A stretch of 64,000 nt of DNA from Dugong dugon (GCA_030035585.1 CM057476.1:19762501-19826500); one strand, 5' to 3'; counted from the first letter of the stretch, positions 21,565 through 33,701 are shown. Translations and numbers: made by a program. Notes: generated by a model from the sequence alone, not told the origin.

Positions 21565-21768
21565 CAGGAAAGACGCCGGGCCTCAAGTCACCCAAACAAA
21601 AGTTCGAATTCTGTTCACTTGCTGTGTGACCTTGGCAGAGTTCCCTCGCTTCTCTGAGTCTCAGTTTCCGCCTCTGTGTAATGGTGTAATAGCCTGTTTC
21701 ATAGAGGGTTCCTGTATAATACGCTTTAGTACCTGTGCCTAGTACACGCCGCTCAATAAAGACAGCTG
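21565..21768 (+). mobile_element. MIR element
   Basis: TCACTTGCTGTGTGACCTTG, TCAGTTTCCGCCTCTGTG and GCCGCTCAATAAAGA are in the usual MIR order. It lies just downstream of the CpG-rich promoter. Confidence 0.8.
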
Positions 21769-22041
21769 ACGGTTGATGGTACCTGTAAAGGAAATCCTGG
21801 ACTTGATCATAATTTGACTAGTTTTACCCCACAAGCAGCCTTGTATTCTTAACTTCTCTTTGCTTTGCCATTCTGTGAGTCAGGGAGTCTCTGGGTCTTG
21901 TCTGTTTCACTTACGACTAAATAAATAAGTGCTTCTGGGTCAGAGTGCGTCCAAATTCAAGAGCTTAGCGACCTCAGGCAAGTCATGTCCCCTTTTTGCA
22001 TGTGAAAGTGGTGTTAATAATAGCACCCACCTAGATAGACT

Positions 22042-22208
22042 TGTGGAGCCCTGGTGGCACAGTGGTTAAGAGATCGGCTGCTAACCAAAGGTCAGCAGTT
22101 CGAATCCACCAGCCGCTCCTTGGAAAATCTATGGGGCACTTCTACTCTGTCCTATAGGGTTGCTATGAGTCGGAATAGACCCAATGGCAACAGATTTGGG
22201 TTTTTGGG
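22042..22208 (+). mobile_element. AfroSINE, short form
   Basis: Flanked by a 10-bp perfect duplication TAGATAGACT (22032-22041 and 22209-22218). It is close to consensus. Confidence 0.93.
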
Positions 22209-22261
22209 TAGATAGACTGTAGCCTTTAATAAAAGGGAGCTATTAAGAGACAATTGAGCAT

Positions 22262-22615
22262 GGCCCCTGAACTCTGTTGGCCCAGAGCTGAAACCATTCC
22301 CAAGACCAACTCTTCAAACAAAGATTAGACTGGACTATGGGACATAAAGTGATACTCATGAGGAGTGTGCTTCTTAGCTTAAGTAGATACATGAGACTAA
22401 ACAGGCAGCTCCTGTCCAGAGGTGAGATGAGATCTCAGAGAGGGTCAGGAGCTGGTTGAATGGACACGGGAAATCTGGGGTAGAAAGGAGGAGTGTGCTG
22501 TCACAGTAGAGGGAGAGCAACTAGGGTCACATAGCAATGTGTGTATAAATTTTTGTATGAGAAACTGACTTGAATTGTAAATTTCCACTTTTCTAAACAC
22601 AGTAAAAAAAAAAAG
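22262..22615 (+). mobile_element. poly(A)-tailed LINE-like 3' end
   Basis: GCCCAGAGCTGAAACCATTC through TTTTTGTATGAGAAACTGAC to AACACAGTAAAAAAAAAAAG. The pattern and A tail suggest a LINE 3' end, but I do not recognise the family with certainty. Confidence 0.5.
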
Positions 22616-22638
22616 AGAGAGACAGTTGAGACCTGATA

Positions 22639-22864
22639 CCCAGACCAAACCAAACCCATTGCCTTCAAATCGATTCTCACTCATAGTGAGCCCGTACGAC
22701 AGAGTAGAACTGACAGAGGAGAACTGCCCTGTAGGGTTTCCAAGGCTGTAATCTTTTACAGAAGCCAACTGCCACATCTTTCTCCTGCAGAAGGCTGGTG
22801 GACTCCAACTGCTGACCTTTCAGTTAGCAGCCGAGTGCTTTAACCACTGCACCACCAGGGCTCC
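22639..22864 (-). mobile_element. AfroSINE, long form with small internal duplication
   Basis: Flanked by a 12-bp perfect duplication TGAGACCTGATA (22627-22638 and 22865-22876). The core holds GACAGAGTAGAACT followed by GACAGAGGAGAACT, a 14-bp imperfect tandem duplication absent from other copies. Confidence 0.93.
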
Positions 22865-23659
22865 TGAGACCTGATAGAGCTATTGAAAAGACAGGATTTG
22901 TTAAACATCCATAGTGTCTGATACATGGTCGGCCCTTAACAAATGTTGGTGGTCATTAAACCTGGCTGGTCAGCTGTTCCCACCGTACACAGAGGCTCTT
23001 CTTGGGCTCAGTTAGTAGTTAGCATTTATGGCACTTCATCTTTGGACAGTGCTCTGGACTGTCATGCTCTTTCATAGTTGGCTTCTTTTCTGTGTATCCA
23101 CAATGATTTGGACCCAGAAAAGACTAATGTGGGGAAAGTCTCACGGGAATATAGAGATAGATGTCTGAGTCCCGTCCAGGAAGATAGGTATTAAATAAAT
23201 AAATGCTTTTGACTCAGAGTGAGTCCCAATTCAAGACCTTGGCAACTTCAGGCAAATCATGTCGCCTCTCTGCATGTGAAGGTGGTGTCGATACCACCCA
23301 CTAGATAGACTATGGCTCTGCCACTTACTAATGGTCTAGCCTGGACTATGGGAAATAATAAGTGATCTTCTCTCAGGGTTGCTGTTCTTATTAGATGAAA
23401 TCACTTAGGGCTTGACATGTAGTGGGTACTCAGTCAACCTAGTTTCTTCCTGCTTTCCAAATGATCTTGGTTACCACCATCCTCTTTGTTTTTTAATCAT
23501 CTCACCTGTATAAGTTTGTTTCTCCAACTTACCTTTATCTTAAGGACAATACAGTAAAGATCATTTACATGCTATATGCTTTCAGATTCCCCTAATTAAT
23601 ATGTCACTTCTAATCATAATCACAGTGCTGTGATGACTAAATTCAGGTATAAGAAGATA

Positions 23660-23854
23660 AAAATTCCATCAAGTTGATTCCAACTCATAGCGACCGCATG
23701 TGACAGAATAGAACTGCCGTATAGGGTTTTCTTGCATGTGATCTTTATGGAAGCAGATTGCCGGGCCTTTCTCTGTGGAGCCACTGGGTAGGTTCCAACC
23801 ACCGACTTTTTGGCTAGCAACCAAGTGCTTAACCATTTGTGCCACCGGGGCTCT
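23660..23854 (-). mobile_element. AfroSINE, long form, older type
   Basis: CCATCAAGTTGATTCCAACT start, GGAAGCAGATTGCCGGGCCT middle segment and CATTTGTGCCACCGGGGCTC head. Confidence 0.88.
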
Positions 23855-24604
23855 TTTAGCAACTCTCTGAGGTAGGTATTATTATTCTCAATTTAAACAT
23901 AAGGAAACTGAGGCCTGAAGAGGATAAGTACCTTGGCAAAATATGAGGTTGAATCAGAACTAAAAAGCATCAAGCCTCTTTTCTCTGATTCGGGGCTTTT
24001 TCTGCTACATTCAGCCTTTTCTTTCATTCTCCAGGGCATTTAACAGAGGAAGTACTTAATCGTGTGTTTCGTTTGATTGCTGAGCTGTAGTAGACACTAT
24101 GTGGCTAGAGGAGGTGAATAAAAATTTTAAAAACTGCAAAGCTGGACTGTTATATGATGTGAAGAGAAACAAACATATAGTGTTGCCAAGGGAATAATTA
24201 TATTAAGAAACAGATCTTATCCTGGGAGGCCAGCTGGGAGAAGTGAAAGTTTTGAAATGGTCTTAAAGGCACTTAGGTGCAGTTTGCATGCAGCCTTCTT
24301 TTTTTCCATTGGGAAGAGGCTCCCTCTTGCCCTTCTACTCCCTACCTTCACCTCTCTCTCCTACCCTGGAGGGACTGTCTGTATGGAAAGGAAAGAACAT
24401 ACCATTGTGCTCAATGGCTTGGAGCTTCTGCCCAATCTAAACATCAGGGCAAGTAACAGCACTGGTAAATCTTAGTGTACCCAGAGATAGGAAGAAATTT
24501 AACGAGTGAGGAATGGTAAATGTTCTAGCATTAGTTCCTTCACAAAGAACCTTAACATCTGTGTAGATAGGAGCGTTTGCTGAAAGTTAAAAAAACAAAA
24601 AACA

Positions 24605-24945
24605 AAAAAATTTGTGACTATAAAAATAGCGAACAAGTCTGTCCTGGAAGAAGTACAGCCAGAATGCTCCTTAGAAGCAAGAATGGCGAGACTTCGTCTC
24701 ACGTACTTTGGACACGTTATCAGGAGGGACCAATCCCTGAGAAGGACATCGTGCTTGGTAAAGTAGAGGGCCATCACAAAAGAGGAAGACCCTCAACAAG
24801 GTGGATTGACACAGTGGCTGCAACAAGGGGCTCAAACATAATGATTATGAGGACGGTGCAGGACCAGGCCGTATTTCGTTCTGTTGTACACAGGGTTGCT
24901 ATGAGTCTGAACCAACTCCACGACACCTAACAACAACGACGTAAA
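24605..24945 (+). mobile_element. RTE-type LINE, 3' end of ORF and tail
   Basis: A frame in this segment still reads the C-terminal RTE reverse-transcriptase ORF signature: EKDIVLGKVEGHHKRGRPST followed by RWIDTVAATRGS and VFRSVVHRVAMS. It ends GACACCTAACAACAACGACG. The tail matches the 3' end of AfroSINEs here. The element is 5' truncated. Confidence 0.83.
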
Positions 24946-26110
24946 AATAACATATCCATTAGATTTATTGACTGTTTGCTCTGACAGCTGTCTGGATAGG
25001 TAGTTGATGTACATCATCTCATTTAATCCTCGTGATTGGCCTCTGCAGTTTACAGATGAAGACAGGAAGATAACTCCTCACAGGATGTGGCAGAGCTGGG
25101 GACTGACTCCAGCTCTGTGGACCTCCAGTCCTGTGGGCCTCTCACTGTGCCAAGTGGCCTCACCATGTGCTTTCTTTTTTGATGATGTATTCTTGTGAGT
25201 GCTGCTTTGAGTGGGAAATTTGGAGAATAGAGACCAGTTAAGGAAGCAGATAGAATCTACCATAATTCTGCTACCCCAACACAACTGCTGTTAACATGTT
25301 GGTAGATTTCTTTCTAACCTTATAGCTATGTAAGCACATGCCTTTTTACTTTTCTTTATGTGATTGGGATCATTCATTCATAGCTAACCCCCCCCCCCCC
25401 CGCCTTTTAACTTTTAAGGTATGAACAGTATCCCACATTGTTAAAATTATCAAACAATTTGTAAAGGTTTTTTTAACATTCTTTTGCCGCAAAGTGTTAT
25501 TCTTGCTTACCATCAGAAAGTCTGTAAACCTTTAATCCTGTTTTGTAAAGAAAGATAACTTCTTTGAGATTGTTTTAGAACTCTTCCTAGACGGTGGAGA
25601 TGCAGTGCTGACATTCAGAGGAGACATTAATTAAAAAGGACATAAGGGTTGGTTTTTAAAGCCAGAGGCAGTGCCTTTATTACTTGTACTCGTAAGGAAG
25701 ATATATGATGCCCCACCTGTAAGACTTAGCCCTAAATCTGAATTCTTCTGCTTTTGCCAGAGAAGACAAGCCTCTTGGAAGTGAGACGCTGCTTTCAGCT
25801 GAGTCCTGTGCGAGATCACTAATGATTACCTGGCATTTCTGCATCACAGGTAAAACCTCAGGTGAGCTCCCCAGGCTTGCATTGCTGGAATGGAAAGAGG
25901 GCCTGATTCAGAAGACCTCCACCTTTTCTTCTCTAGTCTTCTTACCCTTCCTCCTGTGGTCAGGCAGGCTCTGTTCATTTGTTTTGAGAATTACTGATGA
26001 GAGACCTACATCTTGTAAAAGCCCCGTTGTTGTTGGACAGATGTGAATCAGTGTTGAGAAAGTGCCCAGGGCTCCCTCAACATGTTCATGTGGGCTAGCT
26101 GAGTACGCAC
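24945..26110. other. UBE3B 5' intron stretch, largely unassigned
   Basis: Apart from the poly(C) tract at 25386, I see MIR-like text around 24990-25110 (ACATCATCTCATTTAATCCT) and nothing else I can name. No splice-bracketed frame was found that could be an extra 5' exon. Confidence 0.45.
25386..25403. repeat. poly(C) tract
   Basis: A run of about 16 C residues follows CTAACC and ends CGCC. It lies in the first part of UBE3B, before the coding start. Confidence 0.85.
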
Positions 26111-26116
26111 TTTCTT

Positions 26117-26590
26117 CTTTCTTTTTTAATAAAATTTTTTGTGTTTTTGGTGAAGGTTTACACAGCAGGTTAGGTTCCCATTCAACAATGTCTACTCAAG
26201 TTGTTCAGGGACGTTCTCAATATTTCTGTTTCCCTTAATCTAGTTTTCCTGCCCCCTTACCTTCTCATCTTCATTTTAAAGTAATTGTTGACCATTTGGT
26301 CTCATATAAACGGTTTTTTAAAGAAGCACAGTCATCTTTTAGCTAAATAACACCACTGTTACTTAGCTAAAAGATGATCTCTGGGGCTAGTTTCAGTTCA
26401 AGTTTAGAGAGCATCTCAGGGTGATAGTCTCAGGGAGTCCTCCAGTCTCAACTGGTCCAGTATGTCTGGGTTTTTTTGTTTGTTTTTTAGGAATCTGAGG
26501 TTCTGTTTTACGTTTTTTTTTTTTCCCATTCTATCAGAATCCATCTGTTGTGGCCCTGACAAACTTTATTTTTGATGATGTTCTCATGCA
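26117..26590 (-). mobile_element. L1-like 3' element, second module type, with a 15-bp inverted repeat
   Basis: On the plus strand it reads GGTGAAGGTTTACACAGCAG, CCCATTCAACAATGTCTAC, AGTAATTGTTGACCATTTGG, then GGGAGTCCTCCAGTCTCAAC. Related copies lie at 40240-40420 and 44062-44291. The 15-bp arms at 26332-26346 and 26363-26377 are perfect reverse complements. Confidence 0.65.
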
Positions 26591-27196
26591 TAGGTGCTGC
26601 TTTGTGTGAAATAACCTGGTAAAGAGATTGTTTTCTCTAAGTTTGGATTTCTGAGTACTTCATTTCATTGTCTTTGTGAGCTGGGCTGATGTGTACTTTG
26701 GGTAGAATGACAAAGTTACCAAGCATCTGAAGAAATCATGGCTCCGTGGACCAGTGCTGGGTTCTCTAGGCTGCTGGCTGAAGCCACCCCTTTGGGAAAA
26801 GATAGAGACTGGTGATTTAGATAAAAATACAGTGTATAATGTAGAGCCTCTGTTCAAAGAAGTGCCTGTCACAGGACAGGAGCAGTTCTAAAGTCTTCGT
26901 CAGTCCTTGGCAGAATAGGAAAAATAAGGACCCCAGAATAGGGGGTGCATAAAACCAAGTGTATTCAATTTAGTGGACTGTCTCATATTTTGAAATCACG
27001 TTCCTTTTGTTTTTTTAGTGTTAAAATTGCCCCTTTTTAAAAAATGAGAGACTTTTATGTGTTGTGCACAAAGTAGGCAGCAGTGAATATTTGTTGAGTG
27101 AATGAATGATTAAAATAATGGTGATAGTAAATAATTATGTTTGATTCCCACCCCCCGCCAAATCTTTACCTGGCAAAATAAAAATTGACTGCCCAA

Positions 27197-27385
27197 TGTT
27201 GTTGTTGTTAGCTGCCATCAAGTCACCTCCAACTCATTGTGACCTTATGTACAACAAAATGAACCACTGCCCAGTCCCATACCATCTTCATGATTGTTGG
27301 TACGTTTGAGTCCACTGCTGTAGCTATTGCCTCAAGCTGTCTCATGGAGTGTTTCTCTCATTTTTGCTGACCCTCCACCTTACCA
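27197..27385 (-). mobile_element. RTE-type LINE, 3' end, reverse strand
   Basis: GTTGTTGTTGTTAGCTGCCA is the reversed (AAC)n tail, followed by CTCATTGTGACCTTATGTAC and TTTTTGCTGACCCTCCACCT, matching the reverse complement of the RTE ORF end at 24750-24940. It is much older than that copy. Confidence 0.75.
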
Positions 27386-27759
27386 GTGTAAAGCCCAATG
27401 TTGGCTTCCCAAATATTGCTCATTGCTCCAGGAAATTCACACATCTGGGAACCTTTGACTTAGAGGATGATTTGCATCTGAGCCTTATGGATGAGATTAA
27501 TTCATTGTGTGTTCATTATTAAACCTTTATGGAACATGTACCTTATACCAGATGCTGCGCTGGGCACACAGTCAAGGCAGTGAATCACATATAGTCCTTG
27601 CCCTGATGTAGCTGGTCTGATAGCCCCTTTCTCTCTTAAGAAAATATGATGACTTGATATGGAATAAAGCATCCCTGGTCTTGGTAAGTTGCGTGAAAGG
27701 GGCTGATAGGAATTCAAAACTTGTGCTGGGAAAACTGTTAGCACCTTGGAAGATGCTAG

Positions 27760-28107
<348 letters not shown>

Positions 28108-28221
28108 TGATAGAAAATACACAAGTGTTCTCTTACATTCTTGAAAAGTCTGCCAGCTACTGTGAGCTCCTAATTAAAAATGTCTTTTTTTCTTTTCTTT
28201 TTTTAACCTTTCCCTCCCTAG

Positions 28222-28342
28222 GAGAGAGATTGATGAGTTTTTTAATGCTGATGACTCTGGGTCCAGTAAAAGAAGCGCAGTTTGTATTTTTCAGATTGCC
28301 CGGAAGCTGCTGTTCTTATTCAGAATTAAAGAGGATAATGAG
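28222..28342 (+). CDS. UBE3B: UBE3B exon, residues 54-94
   Basis: Acceptor TCCCTCCCTAG, donor GAG|GTAAAA. This 121-nt exon completes Arg54 and encodes an acidic stretch ([10 protein letters not shown]) followed by a helix with basic and hydrophobic faces ([16 protein letters not shown]), ending on a whole codon. Intron 28062-28221 before it is only 160 bp. Confidence 0.95.
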
Positions 28343-29051
28343 GTAAAATACTAATAGCGAATATACATAGGGCCTATTGTATGCCAGGTCTTTTTGTAAG
28401 TATTTCATAAATATTGACTCGCTTAGTCCTTATACCAACTCTGTGAAGTAGGTACAATTGTTACCCCCACATCCTTTCCCTTTTGTTTTCCTGGGACCTA
28501 TTTTGTCGGGATTATGCCGGGATCTTTTGGGAGTTGTCAAGATTCTTTTCACATTGACTATTTCAAGAAGGAGTTAGAAACTCAAATGCCTACAGGACCC
28601 AGGCAGGTTATGTAGATGAGCTAACAAAGCCATTTGTGAGAAAAGCCACAATATGAGCCTGGTAATAAATGGTAGCTAACAGACTGCAGAGTTAAGGACA
28701 TCAGAGGGAACAACGGCTCTGTGGCATGCCATCCAAACGGCAGCTGCTACTAACTCAGCCGATGGTGGACCAACATGCTGGTGTTTTAGAGAGGTGCTGG
28801 GAATCCACATCTTTATGCTCAATCTCATAATTTATAAAAATTGGCAGCTAATTTCACATTTCTTTTAAATCTTGCAAACCAAACAAAACATGCTAGTTTA
28901 TACCTTTGGAGTTAGAATCACCGGCTTGGAAAATACAGTTCCAGGAAAGCAACTAGTTATCTGTGATAGTAATGGTAATAATAAGACTAGGTACCACTGA
29001 GGATTACCTGTTATGTGTCACACAGGTTACCAAGTGTTCAAAAAAATATAA

Positions 29052-29242
29052 ATCCCAAACTCATTGCCATTGAGTCAAATCCTGTCTCATGGCAACCCTA
29101 TAGGACAGAGTATAACTGCCCCCATAGGGTTTCCAAGGCTGGAAACTTTATGGAAACAGACTGCTGCATCTTTCTCTCACAGAGCGCCTGGTGCATTTGA
29201 ACCGCCAACCTTTCGGTTAACCACTGCATCACCAGGGCTCCA
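29052..29242 (-). mobile_element. AfroSINE, long form, head partly deleted
   Basis: CAAACTCATTGCCATTGAGT start and CCTTTCGGTTAACCACTGCA: the AGCAGCCGAGCTC part between B box and A box is missing. Confidence 0.9.
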
Positions 29243-29274
29243 TTACCAGCTGTTAGACACTCATTGTTGCTAAT

Positions 29275-29470
29275 CTTCAGATTTATTTGCTCAGTAACTA
29301 TTTCTTGGCACCCGCCATGCACCAGGCCCTGTTTGAGGCCCTGGGGCCCCAAAGGATACAAGATAGGCCAGGTCTCTCCCCGCATTGAGCTCATAGCCCA
29401 GCAAGAGAGGGAAGAGTACACAGGCAGTGAACACACAATCACAGGCAGGCTTGGTGGGGTGACCCCCGTT
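29275..29470 (-). mobile_element. L2-type ancient repeat
   Basis: CACCCGCCATGCACCAGGCC, CTGGGGCCCCAAAGGATACA and GAGCTCATAGCCCAGCA follow the order of the L2 3' end. Diverged. Confidence 0.45.
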
Positions 29471-29680
29471 TTACAGAGGAGGAAGGAAACTGCAGTTCAT
29501 TGTGGGAAGGCAGCCTACCTGAGTCATGCCACGTGTAATGGTGGGTCCAGGATTGATACAGCCAAAGGGTAACTCCGTTTCCAGTTTCCACTTTCTTACT
29601 TTTGCATTTCAGAATGAAAGTGACCATACAGCGGCCTTTGGCTAAGGTCTAAGGCAAAAGTCAGTATCCATGGTGCTTCT

Positions 29681-29881
29681 TGTTATTAGTTGCCATCAAG
29701 TCAGTTGCAACTCATGGTGACCCCATGTATTACAGACTGGAACTGCTCTATAGAGTTTCCTTGGCTATAATCTTAACAGAAGTAGATCAGTAGGACTTTC
29801 CTCGGTGATGCTGCTAGGTGGTTTCAAACCGCCAACCTTCAGGTTAGCAGTTGAGTGTAAACTATTTGTGCCACCTAGGGT
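29681..29881 (-). mobile_element. AfroSINE, long form, older type
   Basis: GTTATTAGTTGCCATCAAGT start with the TTATTAG tail, GCCACCTAGGGTA head; diverged. Confidence 0.85.
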
Positions 29882-30245
29882 ACTTACAAAATGGCAAACG
29901 AGAACATAAAGCGATTTAAGAGATGGCTGAAATACACGCCCTGATTGTCTTTGTTTCTCAAAAGACGTCCCAATCTGGATTTTCATGTGAAGTATTAGTT
30001 TCTGAAACACAGTGCAGGTCAAATCAAGCACATCAGTAGGGCTTATCCAGCTGGCTGCCAGTTTAAGAGACTGCTTCAGCTTTTCTGATGCTCATTTCCA
30101 CATCTGTATGAAGGACTTAGATGTAATCATGCATGTGAGTCACCTGGTGTAATATCCCACTGAGCATCTGCTCCCTTCCCTTTCCCACTCCTCATAACTA
30201 GTTACAGGACTCTTTCACCTCCCTCTCCATCCTGCTTCTTTGCAG

Positions 30246-30305
30246 AGGTTCGAGAAGCTGTGTCGCTGCATCCTGAGCAGCATGGATGCAGAGAATGAAC
30301 CCAAG
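30246..30305 (+). CDS. UBE3B: UBE3B exon, residues 95-114
   Basis: Acceptor TTCTTTGCAG, donor AAG|GTAAGT. It is a 60-nt exon of 20 codons ([20 protein letters not shown]) with phase 0 at both ends, so skipping it would keep the frame and remove 20 residues. Confidence 0.94.
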
Positions 30306-30675
30306 GTAAGTGGTCTTGGGAGTTGGAGAATCTCCCACAAGCACTCAAGAGCCAGCCCATTGAGTTGAGAAAGTCCCTGCTGAATGTTACGTCTTTGTCA
30401 ATTCATGTATATATGCAAATAAGTAATGGATGGAAAACATTAACATGAAGTATAAATCACTCCTTAGTCTCTTCACTGTCCAAGAAGCTATGTTCCACTT
30501 CTCCCACTTACTCATTATGAAAACTTCCTTTACTAGGCTGTTTTTTCTTTGGGTTAGTGTTCAAATAAGTCCTATTTGCTGCTTATTCCTCCCTACTACT
30601 TTATCTGGCACTGGACCTGACTTAAATAATAGTTGCCCTGTAACTGCCCATTCTATTTCTTTTCCCTGCTTGTAG

Positions 30676-30780
30676 GTGTGGTATGTGTCCCTGGCTCTTT
30701 CCAAAGCTGTCACCCTCCTGTGGATTAAACAGATCAAGACCATTCTATGGCATTGCTGCGAGTTCCTTCAGCAACTCAAG
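30676..30780 (+). CDS. UBE3B: UBE3B exon, residues 115-149
   Basis: Acceptor CCTGCTTGTAG, donor AAG|GTACAA. The 105-nt, phase 0-0 exon encodes a hydrophobic, tryptophan-rich helical segment beginning [10 protein letters not shown] and ending EFLQQLK. Compared with my memory of the human protein, this is one of the less conserved exons of the window. Confidence 0.93.
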
Positions 30781-31000
30781 GTACAAATGTAATTCTCTTG
30801 TTGCCATTAGGGGGTTTTCCTATTTATTTTCAGAGTCCCCATGATGCCCTCACAGGTTATACCCTTGGAGATCTCTCGGTCAGAGTCTAGTAAAGAATGA
30901 TGAATTGAGTCCCTGTTCTGGGAGAAAGAGAGTTTGATATGGTTCTCAATATGAGTCTCACTTTGACGTACAATATATCGAACATGAACTTGAGTTTAAT

Positions 31001-31147
31001 GAATCTTGGCAGCACAACAGCTAAGGGCCCAGCTGCTAACCGAAAGGTTGGAGGTTCAAACCTACCCAGCAGCTCTGCAGGAGAAAGACCTGGCAATCTG
31101 TTCCCCGAAAGATTCCAGCCTAGAAAACCCTATGAGGCATCATACTG
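31001..31147 (+). mobile_element. AfroSINE, long form, 3'-truncated
   Basis: Head GAATCTTGGCAGCACAACAG, B box GGAGGTTCAAACC, and middle segment, stopping after AAAACCCTATGAGGCA. The 3' third is absent. Confidence 0.82.
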
Positions 31148-31907
31148 AATAAAAAAGAGTCAACTTCAGTTCCCCTCCCAGATCAGCTAAAGATCCTTGT
31201 CAGTTTCTTCTGACTGCTTTGTCCTTTTTCCAGTTGGCAGAAGAATAAAAAAATGATAGTCACAAGATGCATCCTTATACTGACAGAGTAAGCTCTGAAT
31301 CAGCAAGGACTTATTTGCTATTCTTCTCTTAAAAAGAGAGCAAACCTCCTCTACCAATGGAAACAGATCTCTGTGTGCTGACAAGGAAAGATGTCTGTCA
31401 TATACTGTTGAGGGAGAAAGGCTAGACGCAAAATATCACTTAGAATATGATTCTTGTTTTTAAAAGGTCTTGTATTTCGGTACACACACTATGTAGTGAG
31501 AAAGGTCTGGAAATATATAACACAAGATATTGAAAGTAGTTACCTATGGCATGAGGGATTGGAGAAAAAAGACAGGATACTAATTATTTACTTTATGCAA
31601 CTATATCATTTGATATTTTTACAGTGAATATGTATTACTTTCATAATTTAAAATGCTAGTAAAGAAAAATGAAAGAATATTTTAATTTTTATGCAACCAA
31701 ATATTTTCTTGTTTGGTTTTTACCTTCGATATCAAGCCTAGAAAGACCTTTCTTGTACCAAGATTAGATAATTATGTTCTTATATTTTAGTATTATTATG
31801 GCTTTACTTTTTAACATTTATAACTTTAATCAATTGCAGTTTATTCTGCTATGACACGAGTTATAAAACTATAACACTATGTAATAAAAAATCCATCTAC
31901 CCCCGTC

Positions 31908-32316
31908 TTAGTTATCTAGTGCTGCTATAACAGAAATACCACAAGTGAGTGGCTTCAACAAACAATTTGAATTGCTCACAGTTTAGGAGGCTAGAAGTCT
32001 GAATTCAGAGAGCCAGCTCTAGGAGAAGGCTTTCTGTCTCTGTCACCTCTGGGGGAAGGTCCTTGTCTCTTCATCCTCTGCTTCCTGGTTCCTTGTAGAT
32101 CTCCATGTGTCTTGGCATCTATCTTACCCCATCTCTGCTCACTTGACTGCTTGCTTAATCTCTTTTCTACCTCAGAAGAGATTGACTTAAGACACTCCCT
32201 ACACTAATCTTGTATCATTAACGTAACAAAGACAACCCATTCCCAAATGGGGTTATAACCACAGGCATAGAGGTTAGGATTTACAGTGCATATTTTTGGG
32301 GACACAACTTAATTCC
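31908..32316 (-). mobile_element. MaLR-like LTR, reverse strand
   Basis: On the plus strand it begins GTCTTAGTTATCTAGTGCTG with CTATAACAGAAATACCACAA and ends GGGGACACAACTTAATTC. This is the reverse of the ends seen at 3196-3819 and 13224-13715. Confidence 0.68.
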
Positions 32317-32329
32317 CCCCCCCAAAAGA

Positions 32330-32418
32330 AAACAAACCCTATGGGGCAGTTCTACTCTGTCACACGGGGTCACTGTGAGTCAAAATCAACTCAGTGGCAC
32401 CCAATAACAACAACAACC
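32330..32418 (+). mobile_element. AfroSINE 3' half with CAACAAC tail
   Basis: AACCCTATGGGGCAGTTCTA to CAGTGGCACCCAATAACAAC. The tRNA-like head is missing, so this is a 5'-truncated copy beside the LTR. Confidence 0.85.
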
Positions 32419-32589
32419 TGTGTTTGCCCCACTTATGACCCCAGGGAAATCTGTTGTTTTCCTTCTTGTACTTTTGATGTAATGCATCTTGCATCTTTGT
32501 ATCTTTTATGGTCTGTATTATACTCCTCAGATCTCCTGTTAGAAGTACAGGAACCCAGCGTGAACACAGTACCACGTTCACGCTAAGCA

Positions 32590-33450
32590 AGAAAGAGAAT
32601 ACTCTGGTTCTGTAACATGGCAGCTGGGGTGCCTAGCGCCAGGGGCTGCTGGAATTCCCCCTCTTTTCTTCCATCTCTGCTCCCTTTCAGAATCCCCCTT
32701 GTCGTCTGCCATCATCATGCAGCAGCAGTTCTGGCTTTACATCCTTCCTCTGTCTTGACCAAAGAGAAAGGGAGCCTCCCTGACCAGAGCCAGGTGGAAA
32801 TCCAGGGGACTATTAATTGGCCCGGTTGGATCCTAGGCTTAACTGTGAACTGGTTACAAGGCAAGTGTGGTACTAGGACTGCTCTAGCCTGGTCCCATGC
32901 CTACCTTTGTAGTACAAGAGGTGGGCAGGGAAGTGAGCAGACACAGCATTCGCTTCCACTTCGCACATAGGGAGGGAGAGGTTTCAGGGGTAAGGGCTTG
33001 ACAAGGACCCAGGTAGCAGCTGAGGGACAGAGCAGACGCCTCCAGAGGCCCCAGCAGTCTGTTCCCAGCCATCTCTCTCGAGGTGCTCATCAATAAATCT
33101 TGGCCACGACCCAGCAAAGCCATGAGCCAGCAGGCAGCCATGCCTGGCTTGTCAGATGAGGCCTTCTGGCACAGAGCAGTAGCCCTCGCACCCTGTTCTT
33201 GGAGCACAGGAGTTCCACTGAAACGCCTCCGTGCCAAGCCAGTGGGTTCTTCCCCCACCTTCACTTGAGCGAGGCCGATCCTCTTTTCCTCTGCTTTCTG
33301 TATCTGCATTCACAACAAATTTTTCTTCAAGAAGGAGGGAATTCTACTTTGGGGGGAAAAAAAAAGCTATGTCTAAAGTCATCTTAAAACTGAACAATAG
33401 TTTAACTTAGCTAATAAAAAAGGTCTGCCTTGAGTATTACGCTCTTTTAA
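32590..33450. other. intronic stretch without recognised elements
   Basis: About 860 bp inside the UBE3B intron 30781-34919 in which I recognise no repeat, exon or RNA gene. Open frames exist on both strands (the longest is 141 codons, minus, 32884-33309), but none resembles a known protein or shows splice context. Confidence 0.5.
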
Positions 33451-33685
33451 GAACTATGTATATGGGATCAAATTGACAACAGCAACTCAAAAGGTTAGCT
33501 ATGAACCGTAGGGGGCAGTGAGTTTATGTTAATGCAGGAGAAACAACCCAGAAAAGGAGGGTGAGAAGTTGAAGAGCGTAATCAGTGTCACTGAATTGTA
33601 CGTGTAGAAATGGTTGAATCAGTGTATGTTTCGCTGTGTATATTCTCAACAACAACAAAATAAATAAAATTTAGAAAAAAGAAAA
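33450..33685 (+). mobile_element. L1 3' UTR fragment
   Basis: GGGGGCAGTGAGTTTATGTT, GAAGAGCGTAATCAGTGTCA and CTGAATTGTACGTGTAGAAA match the L1 3' UTRs at 2450-2570 and 15720-15840. The A-rich tail is at about 33655-33685. Confidence 0.78.
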
Positions 33686-33701
33686 AGTTGATGTGAAGAC
33701 A

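Noticed and set aside
24577..24930. 117-codon frame with GRPSTRWIDT, as a possible gene
   Set aside because: It is the 3' end of an RTE LINE ORF, 5' truncated and with tail; annotated as a mobile element.
32884..33309. 141-codon minus-strand frame in a UBE3B intron
   Set aside because: No recognised domain, no matching frame across a splice site, and no sign of a retrocopy (no poly(A), no target duplication). I left it as unassigned intron.
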